DNA from: Desulfobulbaceae bacterium UBA5173
GTDB lineage: Bacteria > Desulfobacterota > Desulfobulbia > Desulfobulbales > Desulfobulbaceae
NCBI GenBank assembly: GCA_002413355.1
Contig: DHWV01000037.1
Span: 1-34,924, forward strand
Direction of reading: 5' to 3'
DNA length: 34,924 nt
Below the pieces are notes generated by a model, which was not told the origin of the DNA, made no database searches, and was given only the letters and a program-made list of their open reading frames with translations. Shown piece after piece: positions 16,197-24,854 of the stretch (positions within the stretch are counted from its first letter, which is position 1; each line of letters opens with the position of its first letter). Both the position numbers and the translations under genes were made by a program.

Positions 16197-17270
16197 ATGA
16201 CTACAGCACCCGCACCCGCACCCGCCTCTCGCTACAGCGAGGCCGGGGTTGACATTGACAAGGGCAACGCCTTTGTTGACCGTATTAAGAAGCTCGTCCG
16301 CGCCACGCATGGCCGGGCGGTGATTGACGACATCGGCGGCTTTTCCGGCCTGTTCAGCATCGGCAACGCCAACCTGAAAGATCCGGTGCTGGTGGCCTCC
16401 ACCGACGGCGTGGGCACTAAGCTCAAGATCGCCCATCTCTGCAACAAACACGACACGATCGGCATTGACTTGGTGGCGATGTGCGTCAACGACGTGATCG
16501 TCTGCGGAGCCAAGCCGCTCTTCTTTCTTGATTACTTTGCTTCGTCTTCGCTCGACTTGGACGTGGCCACTGACGTGATCAAAGGCATTGCCGATGGCTG
16601 CAAGCAGGCAGGCTGCTCGCTGATCGGCGGCGAGACCGCCGAGATGCCGGGCATGTATCAGCCTGGAGACTACGATCTGGCTGGCTTCACCGTCGGCATC
16701 TGCGACCGGGACGCGATCATTGACGGCACAAATGTCCGGGTGGGAAACAAAATCATCGGCTTGGCCTCAAGCGGCCTGCATTCCAACGGGTATTCCTTGG
16801 TGCGTAAGATCGTCTTTGACGAGTTGAAGCTGAACGTCGCAGATCAAGTGCCGGAGCTGGGCTGCACCTTGGGCGAGGCACTGCTCAAGCCGACTAAGAT
16901 TTATGTGGAAAGCGTGCTGCGTGTGCTGCGCAACGTCAAGATCAACGCGATGGTGCATAACACTGGCGGCGGCTTCTACGACAACATTCCCCGAGTGCTG
17001 CCCAAAGGCTGCAAGGCAGTGATTGACAAGGCAAGCTGGCCCGTGCCGCCCATCTTCAGCTTTTTGCAAGAAAAAGGCAAGGTTTCGGCAGAAGAGATGC
17101 ACCGCACCTTCAACATGGGCATTGGCCTGATGGTGGTGGTGAACGAAGCGGATGCGGAAGCCGCCATGCAGCAGTTCACGGCGATGGGCGAGCAGCCGTA
17201 TTTGATCGGCGAGATCAAGCCTGCCAAAGAGGATGAAGCGCAGGTGGTGATCAGCAGCTTGGCTGCCTGA
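16197..17270 (+). CDS. purM: phosphoribosylformylglycinamidine cyclo-ligase (AIR synthetase)
   Basis: ATP-dependent closure of FGAM to 5-aminoimidazole ribotide, step five of purine synthesis. The 357-aa product opens with an unusual alanine/proline run and then follows the family: YSEAGVDIDKGNAFVDRIK, the glycine-rich GGFSGLF, STDGVGTKLKIA, VAMCVNDVIVCGAKPLFFLDY, GGETAEMPGMY, GLASSGLHSNGYSLVRKI and HNTGGGFYDNIPRVLP. The frame stays open upstream to 15942, but the ATG at 16197 fits the family start. No clear ribosome binding site precedes it. It ends one base from the convergent mogA gene. Confidence 0.95.
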   Translation: MTTAPAPAPASRYSEAGVDIDKGNAFVDRIKKLVRATHGRAVIDDIGGFSGLFSIGNANLKDPVLVASTDGVGTKLKIAHLCNKHDTIGIDLVAMCVNDVIVCGAKPLFFLDYFASSSLDLDVATDVIKGIADGCKQAGCSLIGGETAEMPGMYQPGDYDLAGFTVGICDRDAIIDGTNVRVGNKIIGLASSGLHSNGYSLVRKIVFDELKLNVADQVPELGCTLGEALLKPTKIYVESVLRVLRNVKINAMVHNTGGGFYDNIPRVLPKGCKAVIDKASWPVPPIFSFLQEKGKVSAEEMHRTFNMGIGLMVVVNEADAEAAMQQFTAMGEQPYLIGEIKPAKEDEAQVVISSLAA

Positions 17271-17271
17271 T

Positions 17272-17763
17272 TCAGCCGCCGCAGTCCGCCGTGCTGCCCT
17301 GAATCTTCTCAATGCCGTGCGCCAGCACCGGCAGCACGGCTTCCAGATTTTCCTTGGCTGCTCTTGCGCTGCCAGGCAGGTTGATGATCAACGTCTGGCC
17401 GCGTATTCCGGCAAGGCCGCGTGACCACACTGCTTGGCCGGTTTTCGCCAGACTGGCCAAGCGCATGGCCTCCGGGATTCCGGGGATATCCTTCTCAATC
17501 ACCCGGCGAGTCGCCTCCGGGGTACGGTCACTAGGCGACACTCCGGTACCGCCCGTGGTCACAATCAAATCCAGCCTTTCCTCATCCGCCCAGGCAATCA
17601 GGGTCGCCGCAATCTGTTCTTCTTGGTCAGGCAATATTTTGTATGCTGTTACCCTGAAGCCCTGCGCGGTCAGCAGCTCGCGCAGCAGCGGGCCAGAAGT
17701 GTCCACCCGCTCGCCGCGTGAACCTTTGTCGCTGAGCGTGAGGATGCCGCAGGTGAAGATCAT
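17272..17763 (-). CDS. mogA: molybdopterin adenylyltransferase (MogA/MoaB family)
   Basis: Activates molybdopterin by adenylation before molybdenum insertion. The 163-aa product starts MIFTCGILTLSDKGSRGERVD. It contains DLIVTTGGTGVSPSDRTPEATR, the MPT-binding loop with the conserved Asp, then MRLASLAKTGQAVWSRGLAGIRG and the closing NLPGSARAAKENLEAVLP. MogA and MoaB cannot be firmly separated by eye. The start is the ATG at 17761-17763, because homology begins exactly there. It lies 73 bases downstream of moaA on the same strand; the spacer is AT-rich with a TATAAT that might give a second promoter. Confidence 0.9.
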   Translation of the reverse strand: MIFTCGILTLSDKGSRGERVDTSGPLLRELLTAQGFRVTAYKILPDQEEQIAATLIAWADEERLDLIVTTGGTGVSPSDRTPEATRRVIEKDIPGIPEAMRLASLAKTGQAVWSRGLAGIRGQTLIINLPGSARAAKENLEAVLPVLAHGIEKIQGSTADCGG

Positions 17764-17836
17764 TTTATATAGACCCAAGTTGTGACCTATAACATTTTGA
17801 AAAATCCATGTTACCCCGCATGTATTATATTTTTTT

Positions 17837-18880
17837 TCACCCCCCAATCCTCGACATCCGCCCGTGGCAGCCACCTTCCTGCTCGCGCAGCCGTTCTTCC
17901 ATTCTGTGCCCTTGCGGCTTACTGCGAACTACGGCCAGCAGCGTTTCGCGGATCTCTTCATCCGTGCAGCCGTCTTGGCGGAGGACAGCGCGGAGGTCTG
18001 TTTCCGCATCATGCAGCAGACAGGCGCGGAGTCTGCCTTCAGAAGTCAGGCGGAGACGGTTGCAGCGATCGCAGAAATGGTGGCTGATCGGGCTGATGAA
18101 GCCGAGTTTCCCCTTTGCGTCAGACCCGACGCGGAACATGCTGGCCGGGCCGTCGGTCTCGCTGCGCGGCACCGGAATCAGCTTACCCAAGTGACTGATT
18201 CGCTGCTTGATCTGGTCAGAGCAAAGGTAGGTGTCCCGGTTCCAGCGCGAGCGGGAGCCGATGGGCATGAACTCGATGAAGCGCACGTGCAAATTAGTGT
18301 CGCGAGAGAGACAGGCAAAATCCGCCAGCTCGTCGTCGTTCACCCCGCGCATCACCACCATGTTCAGCTTCACCGGGCTGAACCCAGCAGCCCGCGCCTG
18401 CTCAATTCCGCGCCAAACTTGCTGAAAGCAATCTGCGCCGGTGATCTGGGCGAACCGCTCCGGTTTCAGCGTGTCCAAGCTGATATTGATCTTGTTGATT
18501 CCGGCGGCCCGCAGCCCTTCCGCGTATTGCTCCAGTAAAACGCCGTTGGTGGTAATGCGGATGTCGCGCAGCCCTTTAATCTCACCCAGCTGTCTGGCGA
18601 AATCCATGATGCCCTTGCGCACCAGCGGCTCGCCGCCGGTCAGGCGCAGCTTGTTCATGCCAAGGCTGACCGCCGCCCGCACCACCCGTAGCAGCTCCTC
18701 ATAGGTGAGCATGTCCGCGTGACCGAGCTTTTCCTGCTCGCCGCCGTCGGGGCGGCAATAGATGCAGCGCAGGTTGCAGCGGTCGGTGAGCGAAAGCCGC
18801 AAATAGGAGATGGTGCGGCTGAAGAGGTCAGTGAGAACAGTGTGTTCCGGAAAACGCTCTGCGCTTTTTCTTGCGGGCAT
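17837..18880 (-). CDS. moaA: GTP 3',8-cyclase
   Basis: A radical SAM enzyme that starts molybdopterin synthesis by converting GTP to 3',8-cyclo-7,8-dihydro-GTP, with MoaC. The 347-aa product has the N-terminal cluster motif CNLRCIYC (about 35-42), RLTGGEPLVR, the SAM-site region RITTNGVLL and ISLDTLKPE, FIEFMPIG, and the C-terminal cluster HHFCDRCNRLRLT with a third Cys at LRACLLH. It ends in the conserved Gly-Gly. moaC is not in the window. mogA follows, so the two probably form a cofactor operon. It is divergent from hflK across about 305 bases. Confidence 0.94.
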   Translation of the reverse strand: MPARKSAERFPEHTVLTDLFSRTISYLRLSLTDRCNLRCIYCRPDGGEQEKLGHADMLTYEELLRVVRAAVSLGMNKLRLTGGEPLVRKGIMDFARQLGEIKGLRDIRITTNGVLLEQYAEGLRAAGINKINISLDTLKPERFAQITGADCFQQVWRGIEQARAAGFSPVKLNMVVMRGVNDDELADFACLSRDTNLHVRFIEFMPIGSRSRWNRDTYLCSDQIKQRISHLGKLIPVPRSETDGPASMFRVGSDAKGKLGFISPISHHFCDRCNRLRLTSEGRLRACLLHDAETDLRAVLRQDGCTDEEIRETLLAVVRSKPQGHRMEERLREQEGGCHGRMSRIGG

Positions 18881-18982
18881 CGATGCTGGCCTTTGTATCT
18901 TCTTTGACGGGCCATGACGTTTTGTTAGGCCCTGAAACCTAACTCACCTTGCCACGTAAATCATATTTTTTCAAGGCTGCAA

Positions 18983-19028
18983 TTGTGGTGTCCACAACCC
19001 TCTCGCATATGCTGTTTCACTGCGAGAG
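18983..19028 (+). promoter_or_regulatory. two adjacent hairpins in the moaA-hflK spacer
   Basis: TTGTGG (18983-18988) pairs with CCACAA (18992-18997) across a 3-base loop. Two bases on, CTCTCGCA (19000-19007) pairs perfectly with TGCGAGAG (19021-19028) across a 13-base loop. GTTTCACTGC occurs at 19013-19022 and again at 19049-19058. The rest of the 305-base spacer between the divergent moaA and hflK holds no convincing gene. The structures could act in an hflK leader or, on the other strand, upstream of moaA; the direction is unknown. Confidence 0.35.
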
Positions 19029-19109
19029 AATTTGGCTTTGGAATCATGCCGTTTCACTGCTGCTGCGGTTCTGATTGTCCTCCGTCGGCTGTCGATGTTC
19101 CGAAAACAC

Positions 19110-19138
19110 TTGTAAGACAGGCCCGCAAGGTTTTAAAT
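19110..19138 (+). promoter_or_regulatory. candidate sigma-70-type promoter for hflKC
   Basis: TTGTAA (19110-19115) and TTAAAT (19133-19138) are separated by exactly 17 bases and lie about 50 bases before the hflK start. Each box matches four of six consensus bases, so this is plausible but not strong. No convincing heat-shock sigma-32 type site was seen. Confidence 0.35.
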
Positions 19139-19185
19139 AGGCGGGAACATATTCCATCAACATCATACACTCCGCAAGGCATGTC

Positions 19186-20319
19186 ATGCCCATGAACACA
19201 ACGCCCCCTTGGGGCAAGAAGAAGAAACCGGCCGGGCCGGAAGAGCTACTGGCCGAGCTGATTCAAAAAATTCGTGATTTCTTTGACGGACAGAGCGCGC
19301 AGGGGGCCAGCGGCGGACAGCAGCAGGAAGACAGCGGCCGCAATTTTCTCTCCGCCGCCAGCAAGATTGCGGCGGTGGTGGTCGCAGCCCTGCTGCTGCG
19401 CGGATTTTTCTCCTGTTTTTATACCATTGAGGCTGGGGAGAAGGGCATTGTCCTTCGTTTCGGCAGATACAGTCGTACCGCCGAGCCAGGTCTCAACTTC
19501 AAAATGCCTTTTCTTGAGGACATGGAACGGGTGAATGTCGAGACAGTGCGCAAGGAAGAATTTGGCTTCCGCACTCGGATGCCGGGCGAGTCCGCCGTCT
19601 TTGACAAGAAAAGCTCAGACGATGAGTCATTGATGCTGACTGGCGACAAAAACGTGATTGATGTCGCGTGGATTGTCCAATATAAGATCAGCGATCCGGT
19701 CAATTATCTTTTCAAAGTCAGCGATGTGCCGCAGGCGGTGCGCGACAACTCGGAAACGGTGATCCGGCGCATTGTCGGCAACTTGGACTTTGATTACGTC
19801 CTCGGCAACCGGATCATGCTGGCAGACATGGCTCGTCAGGAATTGCAGCGTGACCTCAATAAACTGGAGACCGGGATCAGCATTGTCACCCTCCAGATGC
19901 TGGACATCACCCCGACAGACGAGGTTAAGCCCGCCTTCAACGAGGTCAACGAGGCTGATCAGGATATGAAACGGCTGGTCAACGAGGCTGAGGAACAGTA
20001 TAACCGGGTCATTCCCAAAGCGCGTGGTTCGGCCAAGCAGCTTATTGAGGAAGCGCATGGCTACGCGGTGCAGCGTCTCAACGATGCGAAAGGCGAAACC
20101 GTCCGCTTCACGGCCATTGCCGCTGAGTACGGGAAGGCCAAGGAAGTCACTCGGCAGCGCATGTATTTGGAAACCATGCAGAGCATTCTGCCGCAGGTGA
20201 AGCAGGTCTATATCATGGACAAACCCGTGCTGCCCTTCCTTAACCTCAACGGCGCAGAGCGAACCGCTTTGCCGCCATCTGCCCCCCTTACCCTTCCGCA
20301 GGAGAACCAGAGCAAATGA
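19186..20319 (+). CDS. hflK: HflK, SPFH-domain modulator of FtsH
   Basis: With HflC it forms the large membrane cage that surrounds FtsH and regulates turnover of membrane proteins. The 377-aa product has a polar N-terminal tail starting PPWG and rich in Lys/Gln, one TM helix (about 58-78), then the SPFH domain (YTIEAGEKGIVLRFGRY, PGLNFKMPFLEDMERVNVE, GDKNVIDVAWIVQYKI) and a long coiled coil (VNEADQDMKRLVNEAEEQYNRVIPKARG). AUG codons occur at 19186 and 19192; either could serve. The stop overlaps hflC by four bases (ATGA). Confidence 0.93.
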   Translation: MPMNTTPPWGKKKKPAGPEELLAELIQKIRDFFDGQSAQGASGGQQQEDSGRNFLSAASKIAAVVVAALLLRGFFSCFYTIEAGEKGIVLRFGRYSRTAEPGLNFKMPFLEDMERVNVETVRKEEFGFRTRMPGESAVFDKKSSDDESLMLTGDKNVIDVAWIVQYKISDPVNYLFKVSDVPQAVRDNSETVIRRIVGNLDFDYVLGNRIMLADMARQELQRDLNKLETGISIVTLQMLDITPTDEVKPAFNEVNEADQDMKRLVNEAEEQYNRVIPKARGSAKQLIEEAHGYAVQRLNDAKGETVRFTAIAAEYGKAKEVTRQRMYLETMQSILPQVKQVYIMDKPVLPFLNLNGAERTALPPSAPLTLPQENQSK

Positions 20320-21272
20320 GCCAGTCCATGCCACAACCCCACGTTCTGAAGGGACTGTACCTGCTGCTGGCGGCAGTCGGCATTCTCATGGTGCTGGACG
20401 GATTTTACATCCTCCCGGAAGGAAAGCAGGCAGTGATCACTCAGTTCGGTGCGCCGGTAGGCGAGCCGGTGACAGCGGCGGGCCTGAAAATCAAAATGCC
20501 CTTTCTCCAGCGGGTGCGCCTATTTGAAAAACGAATTCTGATCTGGGACGGCAAGCCGAACCAGATTCCGACCAACGATAAAACGTTCATTTATATGGAC
20601 AACACCGCTCGCTGGCGGATCAAGAATGCGCTGGTCTTTCTTCAGGCCGCAGGCAGCGAGGCCCGTGCTCAGACTCTGCTTGACGACATCATCAACGGTG
20701 CGGTGCGCGATTTGGTCAATCAGAACGATCTGATCGAGATCATTCGCTCTTCAGATTGGAATCAAGGCTACGCAGCGGAGACTTCCTCCAGCGACCTGAC
20801 CAAGCCGCCACAGAAAGGCCGTGATAAAATCAGCGAAATGGTGCTGGCGCAAGCCTCCAAGGATGCGCTTAAATACGGCATCGAGCTGATTGACGTGATG
20901 TTCAAGCGCGTGAATTATATTGACTCGGTGCGGGAAAAAGTTTATGCCCGGATGATTTCGGAGCGGAAACGGATTGCGGCGGAAAAGCGTTCGCTGGGTG
21001 AAGGGCGCAAGGCGGAAATTCTCGGCAAGGTGGAGCGGGAGCTGCGCGAAATCACCTCTGAAGCCAAGCGGCAGGCCACAGAGATTCGGGGCAAGGCGGA
21101 TGCTGAGGCGGCTCGTCTCTACGGCGAGGCCTACAGCAGCAATGCAGAATTTTATGCGTTCCAAAAGAGCCTCGAGAGCTATCAGAGCATCCTCGGTGGC
21201 AATACCTCGCTGATGCTGCCGCCCAATGCCGATCTGTTCAAGTATCTGCAGTCCCCGACGGCTGCGCAATGA
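20316..21272 (+). CDS. hflC: HflC, SPFH-domain partner of HflK
   Basis: A 318-aa membrane protein with one TM helix (about 11-30), then an SPFH domain (ILPEGKQAVITQFGAPV, IKMPFLQRVRLFEKRI) and a coiled coil running through YARMISERKRIAAEKRSLGEGRKAEI and EAKRQATEIRGKADAEAARLYGEAY, as in HflC. Its start lies within the hflK stop, so expression is coupled. mrp follows after 29 bases with a good GGGAG, and may be in the same transcript. Confidence 0.93.
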   Translation: MSQSMPQPHVLKGLYLLLAAVGILMVLDGFYILPEGKQAVITQFGAPVGEPVTAAGLKIKMPFLQRVRLFEKRILIWDGKPNQIPTNDKTFIYMDNTARWRIKNALVFLQAAGSEARAQTLLDDIINGAVRDLVNQNDLIEIIRSSDWNQGYAAETSSSDLTKPPQKGRDKISEMVLAQASKDALKYGIELIDVMFKRVNYIDSVREKVYARMISERKRIAAEKRSLGEGRKAEILGKVERELREITSEAKRQATEIRGKADAEAARLYGEAYSSNAEFYAFQKSLESYQSILGGNTSLMLPPNADLFKYLQSPTAAQ

Positions 21273-21301
21273 AGTTCAACCTCAACTGAGGGAGAAAAAC
21301 T

Positions 21302-22279
21302 ATGAGTTCATGCACAAGCTCCTGCGGCGGCAAATCGAGCTGCGGTTCGGCGCAAAGCAATGCTGCCAACGCGCATCTGGCCCAGCAGGACATCGCCATC
21401 ACCAAGTCGCTTGGCAAAATCCGGCATAAAATTCTCGTGATGAGCGGCAAAGGCGGGGTGGGTAAATCTACAGTCGCGGTCAATCTGGCGTTAGGGCTGG
21501 CCGAACGCGGCTGGAAGGTTGGCCTGATGGATGTTGACCTGCACGGGCCGGATGTTTGCCGAATGCTTAATCTCACCGGCAGCTTGGAGCAGCTACAGAG
21601 CGCGAACGGCTTGGTGCCGCCGCTGCTTTACAACGGCAAGGTGAAGGTGGTTTCGCTCGAATATATGATGAAAGACCGCGATGAGGCCATCATTTGGCGC
21701 GGGCCGCTGAAAATACAGGCCATCCGCCAGTTTGTCGCGGATATGGACTGGGGCGAGCTGGATTATCTGATTGTTGACGCACCTCCAGGCACCGGCGACG
21801 AACCGCTTTCCGTGGCTCAGACTATGCCTAACGTGCAGGCACTGGTCGTGACCACGCCGCAGGAAGTTGCTTTGGCTGACGTGCGTAAATCGCTAAACTT
21901 CTGTAAAACCGTGAAGATGCCGGTGGTCGGCGTGGTGGAGAATATGTCCGGCTTTGTCTGTCCGCATTGCAGTCAGACCGTTGACATCTTCGGCACTGGC
22001 GGCGGCGAAAAAACCGCCCGCGACTTTGACCTGCCTTTCTTGGGCCGGGTGCCGATGGATCCCCGCGTCGTCATGGGCGGAGATAGTGGCACGCCTTACC
22101 TTTCCTCCAGTGCCGACAGCCCCGCAGTGAAAGCCTTTGCAGCCGTGATCAGCGCGGTGGAACAGCGGCTGCCGATCAAGGCTGACCTCCGCTTGAATAT
22201 GGCTGGTTCCTCCGCCTCGTGCGGCTGCGCTTGCGGCGAAAGCTGTGCGCCCGAGAAAACCGAAACCTGCGCCTGCTGA
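21302..22279 (+). CDS. mrp: Mrp/ApbC-family Fe-S cluster carrier ATPase
   Basis: A 325-aa P-loop NTPase that carries and delivers Fe-S clusters as a dimer in the cytoplasm. The deviant Walker A is SGKGGVGKSTVA (from residue 48), followed by LMDVDLHGPD, LIVDAPPGTGDEPLS and VVENMSGFVCPHC, the CPxC pair that bridges a cluster between subunits. It lacks the N-terminal MIP18-like domain of longer Mrp proteins. Instead both ends are cysteine-rich: C4, C8 and C14 at the N-terminus, and at the C-terminus SCGCACGESC followed by ETCAC. Such tails occur in several anaerobe homologues and may hold extra clusters. GGGAG precedes the ATG. Confidence 0.9.
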   Translation: MSSCTSSCGGKSSCGSAQSNAANAHLAQQDIAITKSLGKIRHKILVMSGKGGVGKSTVAVNLALGLAERGWKVGLMDVDLHGPDVCRMLNLTGSLEQLQSANGLVPPLLYNGKVKVVSLEYMMKDRDEAIIWRGPLKIQAIRQFVADMDWGELDYLIVDAPPGTGDEPLSVAQTMPNVQALVVTTPQEVALADVRKSLNFCKTVKMPVVGVVENMSGFVCPHCSQTVDIFGTGGGEKTARDFDLPFLGRVPMDPRVVMGGDSGTPYLSSSADSPAVKAFAAVISAVEQRLPIKADLRLNMAGSSASCGCACGESCAPEKTETCAC

Positions 22280-22288
22280 ATTTTCGCC

Positions 22289-22317
22289 CGTTCAGGAGCC
22301 GCTGCCGCTCCTGAACG
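22289..22317 (+). terminator. hairpin terminator after mrp
   Basis: CGTTCAGGAGC (22289-22299) pairs perfectly with GCTCCTGAACG (22307-22317) around a 7-base loop, and a pyrimidine-rich CTTTCCCTTCTC follows. It lies 10 bases after the mrp stop and before the next gene. The T-run is interrupted by C, so termination may be partial. Confidence 0.6.
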
Positions 22318-22355
22318 CTTTCCCTTCTCAATCTGCTTCCGACCGCTTTCATACC

Positions 22356-22982
22356 ATGAAGATACAGCAACTGACCGTCGGCATGATGAATGTCTGCTGT
22401 TATATCGTGTCCTGCGAAAAAACCGCCAAAGCCGCAATTATTGATCCCGGCGGGGATGAGGACAGGATTCTGGCCGCCTGCAAAAAAGACGGACTGGAGG
22501 TGATCTATATTATCTCCACACACGGGCACCCTGACCATGTCTGCGGCAACGGGCCAATTCAGCAGGCCACCGGCGCGCAGATTGTCATGCACCGGGCTGA
22601 TGCGGAGTTTTTCAGCACGGAGGAGGCGCGGAGCTACTTTGCCATGCTCGGTCTGCCGGAATCGCCGCCAGCGAATATGCTGGTTGAGGATGGCGACGTG
22701 ATCCGCATTGGTGAAGAAAGTCTGACCGTGATCCACACGCCCGGTCATACCCCCGGAGGCATCTGTCTGTATCATGCGCCCGACTGCTTCACCGGTGATA
22801 CTCTGTTCGCAGGCGGGGTGGGCCGCACCGATTTTCCCGGCGGCTCCATGCGCGAGCTGTCACAGTCCATCAGCGAACGACTGATGACCCTGCCGCCAGA
22901 GACCATTGTCTGGCCCGGCCATAGCTACGGCGGCTCTCAATCCAGCATCGGCAAAGAAGTGCGGAGCAACCCGTACTTGTAA
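22356..22982 (+). CDS. metallo-beta-lactamase-fold hydrolase (glyoxalase II-like)
   Basis: A 208-aa soluble metallohydrolase. The motif THGHPDH (HxHxDH) gives a di-metal site, with further ligands in HTPGHTPGG (His), FTGDTLFAGGVGRTD (Asp) and WPGHSYGG (His). The size and the GGVGRTDFPGG loop fit the small glyoxalase II/YcbL-like group. Those enzymes hydrolyse S-lactoylglutathione or related thioesters, but the substrate cannot be read from sequence. The start at 22356 is where homology begins. It is convergent with pabBC, nine bases away. Confidence 0.85.
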   Translation: MKIQQLTVGMMNVCCYIVSCEKTAKAAIIDPGGDEDRILAACKKDGLEVIYIISTHGHPDHVCGNGPIQQATGAQIVMHRADAEFFSTEEARSYFAMLGLPESPPANMLVEDGDVIRIGEESLTVIHTPGHTPGGICLYHAPDCFTGDTLFAGGVGRTDFPGGSMRELSQSISERLMTLPPETIVWPGHSYGGSQSSIGKEVRSNPYL

Positions 22983-22991
22983 CGCAGAATA

Positions 22992-24854
22992 TTAACGATG
23001 GACGACAGCTTGCACTCTGATCATTTTTCGCACGGAATTTGCTACATACACTTCATTCGCCGCCGACACCTCCGCAACGGTCAATAACCGCTCAACCGCT
23101 TCGCCCTGCTCCAGCAGCATCCGACGGTGTGTTCCGGCAAGCAAGCCGCAGCGCGTTGGTGGTGTCAGAAGCGGTCCGTCTTTTTCCATCCGCACGAACA
23201 CATTAGCAATTGTTCCTTCCGTCACCTGCCCGGCGGTGTTGGTGAACAGCACTTCATAAAAACCTTGCGCAACGGCTTTGCTGCGCTCTTGGTCGTACAG
23301 CTCCCGTCGGGTGGTTTTATGAAAAAAATGGGGATTGTTGGGATCAATCTGCCGGTGCGAGAAAATTACTTTTGGCAGCTCGGTGGGCGGTGGCTCTTCT
23401 GGCAACGTGATGGAACCAATTTCAATCCTGCCGTCTCGATGGAGTAGCAGGCGTACTCGTCGCCGTTCGCTGTGCCCGGAAACTTCTGCTTCCAGTCGAG
23501 CGCGAATTTCATCGATATCGCAGCAAAAATTAAAATACCGCGCCGAATCAGTCAGCCGCTCCAGATGATAATCGAGGAGGAAAAAACCGCTTTCCGGCTG
23601 CCAGAGCAGGGTTTCGATAAGCTGAAAATCCGGCTCGCTTTTGGTGAGAAAATTGCTTTTGAGCAGGCATTCCGCCCATTCCTCTTCCGATTTGGAGTCA
23701 GCAACAATGCCGGAACCAATGCCCATTCTGCCTTTCCCGCCGTGCAGTTCCACGGTACGGATCGGCACATTGAAGCAGCTTTCCGCTTGGCTGGTGAAAC
23801 CGATTGCCCCGCAATAGACACCGCGCCGCTGCCGCTCCAACTCGCGAATGATCTCCATCGTCCTGATTTTAGGCGCACCGGTGACAGAGCCGCAGGGAAA
23901 AAGAGCCTCAATTAGCTGCCGGAAAGACGGCGTGGCACCTGTCGGAATGCCGTCAATCGTCGAGGTCATTTGCAGCAGAGATTCGTACGTCTCCACCTCG
24001 AACAGGGAGCGAGGCACCACGTGCCCGCCGCAGGATTCATGGAGCAGATGCCCCAGATCGTTGCGGAGCAAATCAACGATCATCACGTTTTCGCTGCGGT
24101 TTTTTGGGTCCGAATGCAGCCGCAGCCGCTGTTCCTCGTCCTCGGTAGCCGTGCGGCCCCGGCGCAAGGTGCCTTTCATAGGCCGCACCCGCACCTTGGC
24201 CGCATCAGCGTGGAAAAACAGCTCCGGAGAAAAGCTGAGAATATCTCGCCCGTTATGCCGAATCCACGCGCTGTAGCAAACCGACTGATTGCGACGCAGG
24301 GCGCGGTACAACGCGGCAGTTGAGCCGTGGAAAAAAAAACTGAAATGAAGCGTGAAATTGGCCTGATACGTGTCTCCGGCGCGGATGTAATCCTGAATTT
24401 TTGCAACCGCCCGCAGGTATTCGGCCTGGGAAATGCTGGTGCGCAAGTCTGTGCAGGTAAAGGAGTATTCCGCTGTCTGCACTTCCTCCTGCCACTCGCC
24501 ACTCCATAAACCGGTCTGATGGTCAAAAATCAGTGGCTCTTTATAAACGCCCAGCACCGCCAGCGGCCTATCGTCATCAAGAAAACGGCGCAGGCGCGGC
24601 TCCAGTAAATAGCCGAACTCGTAGTCCAGCCATCCGGCAAGAAAAAAGCCGTGCTGCCGGAGCTGATCAGCCTGATTGAGGAATACCGCAGCGTCATCGC
24701 TTGAATGACAGAGCAGATGATGTTTTGGATTGCGAAAAAGGAAGGAACGATGATTCTCCGCTGTCAGTCTGGAGCTTTCCAGAAAGACAAAATCATCCTG
24801 CCGCTCCAGCCATGAGGTGATGCGGAGGATTTCGGCATCGCTGAAAGGTTTCAA
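22992..24854 (-). CDS. pabBC: fused aminodeoxychorismate synthase I and aminodeoxychorismate lyase
   Basis: A 620-aa fusion that makes p-aminobenzoate for folate from chorismate, needing a glutamine amidotransferase (PabA) encoded elsewhere. Residues 1 to about 405 are PabB-like: PMKGT (225-229) with the PabB-type active-site K227 rather than the TrpE PIAGT form, then ENVMIVDLLRNDLG, FEVETYESLLQM and FPCGSVTGAPKIR. From about 412 the C-terminal half is a fold-type IV PLP enzyme (PabC-like) with HKTTRRELYDQE (likely PLP Lys), NTAGQVTEGTIANVFV and CGLLAGTHRRMLLE. Its ATG overlaps the stop of the MORN gene upstream by four bases, so the two are translationally coupled. Confidence 0.93.
   Translation of the reverse strand: MKPFSDAEILRITSWLERQDDFVFLESSRLTAENHRSFLFRNPKHHLLCHSSDDAAVFLNQADQLRQHGFFLAGWLDYEFGYLLEPRLRRFLDDDRPLAVLGVYKEPLIFDHQTGLWSGEWQEEVQTAEYSFTCTDLRTSISQAEYLRAVAKIQDYIRAGDTYQANFTLHFSFFFHGSTAALYRALRRNQSVCYSAWIRHNGRDILSFSPELFFHADAAKVRVRPMKGTLRRGRTATEDEEQRLRLHSDPKNRSENVMIVDLLRNDLGHLLHESCGGHVVPRSLFEVETYESLLQMTSTIDGIPTGATPSFRQLIEALFPCGSVTGAPKIRTMEIIRELERQRRGVYCGAIGFTSQAESCFNVPIRTVELHGGKGRMGIGSGIVADSKSEEEWAECLLKSNFLTKSEPDFQLIETLLWQPESGFFLLDYHLERLTDSARYFNFCCDIDEIRARLEAEVSGHSERRRVRLLLHRDGRIEIGSITLPEEPPPTELPKVIFSHRQIDPNNPHFFHKTTRRELYDQERSKAVAQGFYEVLFTNTAGQVTEGTIANVFVRMEKDGPLLTPPTRCGLLAGTHRRMLLEQGEAVERLLTVAEVSAANEVYVANSVRKMIRVQAVVHR

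Noticed and set aside
18983..19185. A cysteine-rich reading frame (CCCGSDC) before hflK
   Set aside because: It lies in a hairpin-rich spacer, has no ribosome binding site and no homology; better read as regulatory DNA.
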